A stretch of DNA of 64,000 bases, taken from Marvinbryantia sp. (GTDB lineage: Bacteria > Bacillota > Clostridia > Lachnospirales > Lachnospiraceae). Below, one piece after another: positions 7,865-14,534 of the stretch. The stretch lies in contig JAEDFS010000005.1 in the NCBI GenBank assembly GCA_016297895.1, forward strand, positions 7,983-71,982, read 5' to 3'. The position numbers and the translations under genes were made by a program. Below the pieces are notes generated by a model. That model worked only from the letters and a program-made list of their open reading frames with translations. It searched no databases and had not been told where the DNA came from. Numbering within the stretch: position 1 is the stretch's first letter; each line of letters opens with the position of its first letter.

Positions 7865-8710
7865 ATGGAATTTAGTTACGGTTATGAGGAGATCCTTAAA
7901 AGACTGCCGCAGAGAAGAGCGGATTCTCACAAAGGAACTTATGGTAAGGTCCTGATTGCTGCGGGAAGCAAAAATATGTGCGGGGCAGCCTATCTTGCAG
8001 GAAAAGCGGCTTATCGAAGCGGTGCAGGACTGGTGTATCTCTATACAGAAGAGTGTAATCGCATGATTCTGCAGCAGCTTCTTCCGGAGGCAGTGCTTCT
8101 GACCTATGAAAAAGAGAATTGGAGCAGGAAAGAATTCAGGCAGATCCTGGAAGGCAAAGATGCGGTGGCCGCAGGACCGGGGCTTGGAACGGATCCGGTG
8201 AAAGCGGAAATCGTCAGGGAAGTCATAAGAGCCAATGATAAAAAAAGGATCCTGGATGCAGATGCACTGAATATTCTGGCGGCGCATCCACAGTTCTGGT
8301 CTGAGCTTAGTTCTCCGCTTGTGATCACGCCTCACTTAAAAGAGATGGAACGTCTGAGCGGCAGAACGGTATCCGAGATCGGGGCAGATCTTACCGGGAC
8401 TGCAGCAGAGTTTTCCAGGACACATGGTGTGGTCACTGTTTTAAAAGATGCAAGAACCAGGGTATCCGATGGCGGAGAAGATTGTTTTGTAAATGTCACC
8501 GGTAATCACGGGATGGCCACGGGAGGAAGCGGAGATGTGCTGACCGGAGTCATTGCCGGCCTGGCAGCACAGAAAATGAAGCTTTTTGAGGCGGCGGCCC
8601 TTGGGGTTGCAGTTCACGGGATGGCAGGTGATCTTGCGGCAAAGCAGCGGGGTGCAAGATCGATCATGGCAGGAGATATTGCAGACGCTGTGCTTTATGG
8701 CATTTCCTGA
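7865..8710 (+). CDS. nnrD: ADP-dependent NAD(P)H-hydrate dehydratase
   Basis: A 281-residue ribokinase-fold repair enzyme that converts damaged hydrated NAD(P)H back to NAD(P)H using ADP. Family marks are KGTYGKVLIAAGS (about 23-35), ITPHLKEMERL (about 154-164) and the catalytic ATGGSGD (218-224, Asp224). Only the dehydratase half is present; the epimerase NnrE, often fused N-terminally, is absent here and would have to be encoded elsewhere. It sits between rex and alr. Confidence 0.92.
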   Translation: MEFSYGYEEILKRLPQRRADSHKGTYGKVLIAAGSKNMCGAAYLAGKAAYRSGAGLVYLYTEECNRMILQQLLPEAVLLTYEKENWSRKEFRQILEGKDAVAAGPGLGTDPVKAEIVREVIRANDKKRILDADALNILAAHPQFWSELSSPLVITPHLKEMERLSGRTVSEIGADLTGTAAEFSRTHGVVTVLKDARTRVSDGGEDCFVNVTGNHGMATGGSGDVLTGVIAGLAAQKMKLFEAAALGVAVHGMAGDLAAKQRGARSIMAGDIADAVLYGIS

Positions 8711-8740
8711 ATAAGGAAAGGGAAAACGGAGGAGAATGAA

Positions 8741-9913
8741 ATGGAAAAATACAGCAGAGTTTATGCAAAAATTGATCTGGATGCAGCAGCACATAATTTC
8801 CGGGAGATGAGAAAGAATATCTCACCGGATACGAAAATGATCGCTGTAATCAAAGCGGACGGCTATGGACATGGGGCGGTACCCATCGGTAAAATGGTAC
8901 AGGAATATGATTATATATGGGGCTTTGCTGCTGCCACGGCAGAAGAAGCCTTTACTCTTCGAAGGGCCGGTCTGGTGAAACCGATCCTGATCCTGGGGTA
9001 TGTATTCGAAGAACATTATGAAGAGCTGGTAAGACAGGATATCCGTCCGGCCGTTTTTCATTACAAAATGGCAAAACAGCTTTCGGATGAAGCATGTCGT
9101 CAGAACAAATGCTTTTCCATCCATCTGGCGTTGGATACGGGAATGACCAGGATCGGATTTAAGGATGATGACAGGAGCCTGGAAGAAATCAAAAAGATTT
9201 CCGGGCTTCCTGGAATCAGGATCGAGGGTATGTTTACGCATTTTGCGAGAGCGGATGAAACGGATAAGACCTCTGCAAAACGGCAGCTCTCCCGTTATCA
9301 GGCATTTGCGGACAGGCTGGAGCAGGAGGGGATAAAGATCCCCATCCGTCACTGCTCAAACAGTGCGGGGATCATTGAAATGCCGGAAGCTAATCTGAAT
9401 ATCGTACGTGCCGGTATTACGATCTATGGTATCTATCCGTCTGACGAAGTAGTTCGATCCAGGGTGGTGCTTCGCCCGGTCATGGAGCTTAAAAGTCATA
9501 TCTCCTATATCAAAATGGTGGATCCGGGTGTGGAGGTAAGTTACGGTGGAACTTATGTCACCAGCCGGCCCACCAGGATCGCTACCATTCCGGTAGGATA
9601 TGCAGATGGTTATCCGCGGCTTCTTTCCAACAAAGGATGGGTATTGATCCATGGAAAGAAAGCACCGATCCTTGGCCGTGTCTGCATGGATCAGTTTATG
9701 GTAGATGTAACGGATATTCCTGAGGCGGAGGAACTGGATGAAGTCACCCTGCTCGGAAAAGATGGGGAAGCCTCTCTTCCGGTTGAAACTTTAAGCGAAC
9801 TCTCCGGACGTTTTCCCTATGAGTTTGTCTGTGATATCAGCAAGCGGGTTCCCAGAGTATACGTTAAAGACGGTGTTGTTTCGGAACAGAAAGATTTCTT
9901 CCACATAGTATAA
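8741..9913 (+). CDS. alr: Alanine racemase
   Basis: A 390-residue PLP enzyme making D-alanine for peptidoglycan. Lys38 in VIKADGYGHG binds PLP. PVGYADGYPR and GRVCMDQFMVD mark the C-terminal beta domain that contributes the catalytic tyrosine. GGAGG lies seven bases before the ATG. The order alr then mazF-type gene is the same as in many Firmicutes, but the antitoxin gene normally between them is missing. Confidence 0.95.
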   Translation: MEKYSRVYAKIDLDAAAHNFREMRKNISPDTKMIAVIKADGYGHGAVPIGKMVQEYDYIWGFAAATAEEAFTLRRAGLVKPILILGYVFEEHYEELVRQDIRPAVFHYKMAKQLSDEACRQNKCFSIHLALDTGMTRIGFKDDDRSLEEIKKISGLPGIRIEGMFTHFARADETDKTSAKRQLSRYQAFADRLEQEGIKIPIRHCSNSAGIIEMPEANLNIVRAGITIYGIYPSDEVVRSRVVLRPVMELKSHISYIKMVDPGVEVSYGGTYVTSRPTRIATIPVGYADGYPRLLSNKGWVLIHGKKAPILGRVCMDQFMVDVTDIPEAEELDEVTLLGKDGEASLPVETLSELSGRFPYEFVCDISKRVPRVYVKDGVVSEQKDFFHIV

Positions 9914-9989
9914 TAAAAACGCATATTCGAAAAAAAATTGGAAATACTCCGGTTAAGACAGAAGTGAACTGTATTGGAGTGTGGAAAGC

Positions 9990-10346
9990 TTGATTATTCG
10001 AAGAGGCGATATTTTTTATGCGGATTTAAGACCGGTGATCGGTTCGGAACAGGGAGGCATCCGGCCTGTTCTTGTTATTCAGAATGATATTGGAAATAAG
10101 CACAGCCCTACGGTCATTGTGGCGGCAATCACATCCAGAATGAACAAGGCGAAGCTCCCTACCCACATCGAAATTGATGCGCAAAAGTATCATATCGTAA
10201 AGGATTCTGTGATTCTTCTGGAACAGCTTCGTACCATAGACAAAAGCAGGTTGAAGGATAAAGTCTGCCACCTGGATGCAGGAATTCTGCATCAGGTGGA
10301 CCGTGCTTTGATGATAAGTCTTGAATTAGGTACATACTTGTCTTGA
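9990..10346 (+). CDS. MazF/PemK-type endoribonuclease toxin, no antitoxin seen
   Basis: A 118-residue MazF/NdoA (EndoA) family protein, a ribosome-independent mRNA interferase that cuts at short motifs. IIRRGDIFYADL and GSEQGGIRPVLVIQND are the family core, including the catalytic arginine; the conserved threonine follows in VAAITSR. I chose TTG 9990 because family members begin MI(V)RRGD and GGAG lies ten bases upstream; GTG 9981 has GGAG only one base away. The 76 bases between alr and this gene have no ORF resembling MazE/NdoAI, and none follows it. Confidence 0.9.
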   Translation: MIIRRGDIFYADLRPVIGSEQGGIRPVLVIQNDIGNKHSPTVIVAAITSRMNKAKLPTHIEIDAQKYHIVKDSVILLEQLRTIDKSRLKDKVCHLDAGILHQVDRALMISLELGTYLS

Positions 10347-10371
10347 CGAAAAACGGGAGAAATGCTATATT
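10343..10371 (+). promoter_or_regulatory. Strong SigA promoter overlapping the mazF stop codon
   Basis: TTGACG (10343-10348), a 17-base spacer and TATATT (10366-10371). The -35 box includes the mazF TGA. It should drive the CBS-domain gene, yebC and the gene after it, up to the terminator near 12839. Confidence 0.82.
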
Positions 10372-10417
10372 TTAATGAGGTCACAAAAGAACTGTTGTGA
10401 GAGAAAGGGAGAAATAA

Positions 10418-11287
10418 GTGTCAAAGTCGTTTGTAGAACGCCTGGCAAAGCAGTTTGGAATCAATAACTCCAATCCGGAGGATTATATTGAGGAAGAGAT
10501 TATTTCCATGGTAAATGAAGGTCATGAGCAGGGAGTAATCAATGCCAATGAGGCGGAGATGATTCAGAATATCTTTGCGTTTACAGACAAGGAAGCACAG
10601 GACGTGATGACTCATCGGAGAAATATCATAGCCGTGGAAGGAAATGCAAGTCTTAAGGAAGCCATGGAATTCATGCTGGATGAACGTCATTCCAGGTTTC
10701 CGGTCTTTGAGGATACCATAGATAATATCACAGGCATCCTTTTTTTAAAAGATGCCATGCGCTGCCTGATCAAACAGGATTACGGAGCATGGAAGATAAA
10801 AGATATACCGGGACTTTTAAGAAAGGCAGTGTTTATTCCGGAAACGAGAAATATCAGCAGTCTGTTCAGAAGTATGCAGTCCCAGAAGCTTCAGATGGTG
10901 ATCGTGGCAGATGAGTATGGGCAGACAGCCGGACTTGTGGCAATGGAAGATATTCTGGAAGAGATCGTCGGCAATATTCAGGACGAATATGACAATGAAG
11001 AGGCAATGATTGAACAGATGGAGAACGGGGATTATCTGATCTCCGGTCTTGCTCCGCTGGATGAAGTTGCGGATGTTCTCGGAATTACTTTCGAGGAAGA
11101 GGACATTGAGACACTGAACGGTTATCTGATCTCAAAACTGGATAAGATTCCCTCAGAGGATGAACGTTCCGAGATCATTGACTACGGATACAGTTTCCGT
11201 ATCCTGAACGTTGCCAATAAGATCATAGAAAAAGTACAGGTACATAAGCTTCCGCAGACTGTAAAAGAGAAGGAAGAAAAGGAATAA
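10418..11287 (+). CDS. CBS-domain/CorC-HlyC protein without membrane domain
   Basis: A 289-residue soluble protein with a CBS pair (about residues 55-185, VMTHRRNIIAV and ADEYGQTAGLVAMEDILEEIVG) followed by a CorC/HlyC transporter-associated domain (about 200-285). In the family this unit usually sits behind a four-helix DUF21/CNNM membrane domain, and the full proteins are linked to Mg2+ or Co2+ export. Here the chain begins directly with the acidic linker SNPEDYIEEEI, so the protein resembles E. coli CorC. GTG start with GAAAGGGAG upstream; its own strong promoter precedes it. Confidence 0.82.
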   Translation: MSKSFVERLAKQFGINNSNPEDYIEEEIISMVNEGHEQGVINANEAEMIQNIFAFTDKEAQDVMTHRRNIIAVEGNASLKEAMEFMLDERHSRFPVFEDTIDNITGILFLKDAMRCLIKQDYGAWKIKDIPGLLRKAVFIPETRNISSLFRSMQSQKLQMVIVADEYGQTAGLVAMEDILEEIVGNIQDEYDNEEAMIEQMENGDYLISGLAPLDEVADVLGITFEEEDIETLNGYLISKLDKIPSEDERSEIIDYGYSFRILNVANKIIEKVQVHKLPQTVKEKEEKE

Positions 11288-11302
11288 AGGAGAGAAGAGG
11301 AT

Positions 11303-12031
11303 ATGTCAGGACATTCAAAATTTGCAAATATTAAACACAAAAAGGAAAAAAATGATGCTGCAAAAGGTAAGATCTTTACCATTATCGGAAGAGAACTTGC
11401 AGTTGCGGTAAAAGAAGGCGGAGCAGATCCTGCAAATAACAGTAAGCTCCGTGACGTGATTGCGAAAGCGAAAGCCAACAATATGCCCAATGATACCATT
11501 GACCGCGGAATCAAAAAAGCAGCCGGAGATGCCAACTCTGTCAATTACGAGTATGTTTCCTATGAGGGATACGGACCGGGCGGAATTGCGATCATTGTAG
11601 ATGCTCTGACAGACAACAAGAATCGTACTGCTGCAAATGTCAGAAGTGCGTTTACCAAAGGAAACGGAAGCATCGGTACACCTGGCTGTGTATCTTACAG
11701 CTTCGATAAAAAGGGACAGATCATTATTGACAAAGAAGAATGCGAGATGGAAGCAGATGATCTGATGATGCTTGCACTGGATGCAGGTGCAGAAGATTTC
11801 TCTGAGGAAGAGGACAGCTTCGAGATCCTGACAGATCCGGATGAACTTGGCACAGTTCGTGAGGCTCTTGAGAAAGAAGGCATTGCCATGGTTTCCGCTG
11901 AGGTGAGCATGATCCCTCAGAATTATGTGACAGTGACCGATGAGACGGTACTGAAGAATCTGCAGAGAACACTGGATCTTCTGGATGACGATGATGATGT
12001 TCAGAACGTATATACCAATCTGGAGGAATAA
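11303..12031 (+). CDS. YebC/PmpR family protein
   Basis: A 242-residue YebC-family protein (MSGHSKFANIKHKK, NMPNDTIDRGIKKA, YEGYGPGGIAIIVDALTDNKNRT). The family was first described as transcription regulators and more recently linked to relieving ribosome stalling at difficult sequences. It is co-transcribed with the CBS-domain gene 15 bases upstream and with the uncharacterised gene three bases downstream. YebC is often beside ruvC; that is not so here. Confidence 0.92.
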   Translation: MSGHSKFANIKHKKEKNDAAKGKIFTIIGRELAVAVKEGGADPANNSKLRDVIAKAKANNMPNDTIDRGIKKAAGDANSVNYEYVSYEGYGPGGIAIIVDALTDNKNRTAANVRSAFTKGNGSIGTPGCVSYSFDKKGQIIIDKEECEMEADDLMMLALDAGAEDFSEEEDSFEILTDPDELGTVREALEKEGIAMVSAEVSMIPQNYVTVTDETVLKNLQRTLDLLDDDDDVQNVYTNLEE

Positions 12032-12034
12032 GAA

Positions 12035-12805
12035 ATGGAGAATCTTTACCTGACGGCACTGCATGGTATGCCAAAGCTTCTGGAAATCGACAAGGCAATG
12101 GAAAATTTCAAAAGAGGCCGTTACAGCGGGGCTTTTGAAACCTATTACAGAAATAATCTGAGTACTTTTGAAGCGCTGGAAGAAGGGTATCACAATGCCA
12201 TTGATAAGGAACAGTATCTGGCCAACATGGCAGAGGAACTTTCCGGGGCAGCAGCCAAGAAGGTAAATGCGGAAAAACGGCGTGCAAAAAAAGATTCTGT
12301 CATGATGGAAATGAATCTTCGAATGGTGGTTTATGTATTTCCGGCAATTAAAAAATATAAGGGGGATTCTACAGATCCTTTGATCGAAGCACTTTTGAAG
12401 TACTGGAAACAGCAGTTTCCGGAGTCAAAGATCTCAGCAGCATCCTTTGAAGAGATCGAATCCGGATTCCATAAAAAATGGTGCTATATCACAACGGCAG
12501 TCTGTGAGACCTTCCATAAACCCGATGATTGTTATGAGCTGACATTGCTTCGCAATTACAGGGACGGATATCTGTCTGCTCAGCCGGATGGTCCGGAGGT
12601 GATCCGGGAATACTACGATGTGGCTCCCACCATTGTAAAGCGGATCAACCGGATGGAAAACCGGGAAGTGATCTATCTTGATATCTGGAATACTTTCCTG
12701 TATCCCTGTATTTCCATGATCGAGAACCATCAGATGGAGGAATGTAAGGATCTGTACATAAAAATGGTCCGCACACTTCAGGAAACCTATTTTTATACAC
12801 ATTAA
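12035..12805 (+). CDS. Uncharacterised protein with a CFI-box-like motif
   Basis: I do not recognise a named family for this 256-residue protein. Residues 150-205 read CYITTAV, then LTLLRNYRDGYL, then a glycine, REYYDVAPTIV. This is the pattern of the short CFI-box motif (C-[FY]-I-x-T-A ... LR-x-[FY]-RD ... YY-x-x-[AS]P) found at the ends of varied bacterial proteins. The N-terminal half is helical and charged, with a basic patch near residues 85-95. No signal peptide or membrane segment. It starts three bases after yebC and ends at a strong terminator, so it is the last gene of the CBS-yebC unit. Function unknown. Confidence 0.75.
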   Translation: MENLYLTALHGMPKLLEIDKAMENFKRGRYSGAFETYYRNNLSTFEALEEGYHNAIDKEQYLANMAEELSGAAAKKVNAEKRRAKKDSVMMEMNLRMVVYVFPAIKKYKGDSTDPLIEALLKYWKQQFPESKISAASFEEIESGFHKKWCYITTAVCETFHKPDDCYELTLLRNYRDGYLSAQPDGPEVIREYYDVAPTIVKRINRMENREVIYLDIWNTFLYPCISMIENHQMEECKDLYIKMVRTLQETYFYTH

Positions 12806-12813
12806 GAGAAAAG

Positions 12814-12839
12814 TCCTGCGTGAAAGCAGGATTTTTTTT
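12814..12839 (+). terminator. Intrinsic terminator
   Basis: TCCTGC (12814-12819), loop GTGAAA, GCAGGA (12826-12831), followed by eight T. It ends the transcript of the CBS-yebC-CFI-box genes. The next 75 bases before tepA show no convincing promoter hexamers; AGCGGAGGGG precedes the tepA ATG. Confidence 0.92.
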
Positions 12840-12914
12840 CGCTTTATGAATAACTTCCATGGCTGACGGGCATACTTAATCTGTAGGATAAAAGGGACTT
12901 AAGCGGAGGGGAAA

Positions 12915-13568
12915 ATGGAAGAAAAAGAGAAGAGCAGTCAGGAAAACAGTGATGAGATCAAAGAATATGGACAGGTGACCATGAGCCACAAAATTCACCT
13001 GATTACCGTGATCGGTGAGGTGGAGGGGCATGAATGCCTGCCGGCAAACAGCAAGACTACAAAATATGAGCATATTCTTCCACAACTGGCAGCCATAGAA
13101 GACAGCAGGGAGATACAGGGTGTGCTTGTACTTTTGAATACGGTAGGAGGAGATGTGGAGGCGGGACTGGCCATTGCGGAAATGATCGCTTCCCTGAGCA
13201 AGCCGACGGTTTCCCTGGTTCTTGGAGGCAGTCATTCCATCGGAGTTCCCATAGCTGTATCCACAGATTATTCTTTTATTGTGGAGACAGGGACGATGGT
13301 GATCCATCCGGTACGGATGAACGGAACAGTGATCGGTGCTCCTCAGACGTATGATTATTTTAAACAGATGCAGGATCGGATCCTGGGATTTATTGCTTCT
13401 CACTGTCAGGCAAAAAGAGAACGGCTGGAGCAACTGATGCTGGATACCGGAATGCTGACAAAGGATCTTGGGACGATCCTGGTGGGAAGACGGGCAGTAG
13501 AAGAGGGAATCATCAACCAGGTCGGTGGGATCTCTGATGCTATGGATAAGCTGCACAGTATGATTTAA
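12915..13568 (+). CDS. tepA: ClpP-fold protease TepA
   Basis: A 217-residue ClpP/crotonase-fold protein of the Firmicutes TepA group. LLNTVGGDVEAGLAIAEM matches the ClpP substrate strand. The serine of GGSHSIGVP (near residue 112) and the histidine of VIHPVR (near 135) occupy nucleophile and base positions. In Bacillus TepA is linked to protein translocation and spore outgrowth and its gene is beside spoIIIE; here too an ftsK/spoIIIE gene follows, with uppP between. The first 25 residues are a charged unstructured leader. Confidence 0.85.
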   Translation: MEEKEKSSQENSDEIKEYGQVTMSHKIHLITVIGEVEGHECLPANSKTTKYEHILPQLAAIEDSREIQGVLVLLNTVGGDVEAGLAIAEMIASLSKPTVSLVLGGSHSIGVPIAVSTDYSFIVETGTMVIHPVRMNGTVIGAPQTYDYFKQMQDRILGFIASHCQAKRERLEQLMLDTGMLTKDLGTILVGRRAVEEGIINQVGGISDAMDKLHSMI

Positions 13569-13571
13569 TAT

Positions 13572-13600
13572 TTGTATCTTCTCCCGAAATGTGATATACT
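13572..13600 (+). promoter_or_regulatory. SigA promoter for uppP-ftsK
   Basis: TTGTAT (13572-13577), 17 bases, TATACT (13595-13600), with TGA directly before the -10 box (extended -10). It begins four bases after the tepA stop and should drive uppP and ftsK. Confidence 0.82.
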
Positions 13601-13633
13601 TTTTTATGAATGTGGCTTTATCGGGAGGTTTGT

Positions 13634-14512
13634 ATGACAATAATACAGTCTGTTTTTCTGGGAATTGTACAGGGATTGACGGAATTTTTGCCGGTTAGCA
13701 GTTCCGGTCATCTGTCAATTCTCAGAAACCTTTTTGGAATAGAAGCAGATGGGGGGATGCTCTTTGACGCATTGCTGCATCTTGGGACTATGGTGGCAAT
13801 TATTATGGTATTTCGTAAAGATCTGCTTCGAATGGCCGGAGAAATACTTTGCATGGGCAGAGATCTTGTCTATAACGGCAGAATGTTTGTGCATAATATA
13901 AGAGAACGTGATGCCAGGAGATATCGAAAACTCGTACATAATAATTATCGGCGTTTTGTGGTGATGATACTGGTGTCTGCCATTCCGACAGCGGTAATAG
14001 GATATGCAGCCGCAGATCTGGTGCAGATAGCAGAAGTGACACTGATCGCACCGGGAGTATGTCTGATTCTCAACAGCGGCCTTCTTCTGGTAGCGGACGC
14101 AGTGGAAGCAGGCAAAAAGGTGCCAAAAGATATCACCTTTACGAATGCATTTCTGATCGGAATTGCACAGGGAATCTCGGTACTACCGGGACTGTCCAGA
14201 TCAGGCACGACGATCACAGCCTGCCTGATGAGCGGTTATGACCGGAGGTTTGCCGTAAAGTATTCGTTTATTATGTCGATCCCGGCGGTGATCGGAGCAT
14301 CACTTTATGAAGTTTTCCGGATGGGTGCCGATCCGGTATCTTTTGGCCAGATGGCTGTTTATCTCACAGGAGCAGCTGCAGCAGGAGCAGCAGGATATTT
14401 CAGTATTCGGAAAATGCTTGGTATTGTCAGAAAGAAAAAGTTCAAGGGATTTGCTCTTTACTGTCTGATCATTGGAATTGCTGCCATTGTGGGACATTTT
14501 CTGACAAGATAG
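13634..14512 (+). CDS. uppP: Undecaprenyl-diphosphatase UppP (BacA)
   Basis: A 292-residue integral membrane phosphatase that recycles the undecaprenyl carrier after peptidoglycan and teichoic acid transfer. The signature GLTEFLPVSSSGHL (about 13-26) and PGLSRSGTT (about 182-190) form the active site. Several hydrophobic helices cover the rest. I chose ATG 13634 because GGGAGG lies at 13623-13628; an earlier in-frame ATG at 13610 lacks a ribosome-binding site and sits at the RNA start. Confidence 0.95.
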   Translation: MTIIQSVFLGIVQGLTEFLPVSSSGHLSILRNLFGIEADGGMLFDALLHLGTMVAIIMVFRKDLLRMAGEILCMGRDLVYNGRMFVHNIRERDARRYRKLVHNNYRRFVVMILVSAIPTAVIGYAAADLVQIAEVTLIAPGVCLILNSGLLLVADAVEAGKKVPKDITFTNAFLIGIAQGISVLPGLSRSGTTITACLMSGYDRRFAVKYSFIMSIPAVIGASLYEVFRMGADPVSFGQMAVYLTGAAAAGAAGYFSIRKMLGIVRKKKFKGFALYCLIIGIAAIVGHFLTR

Positions 14513-14534
14513 GATGGATTCAGGGGAGAAATAT

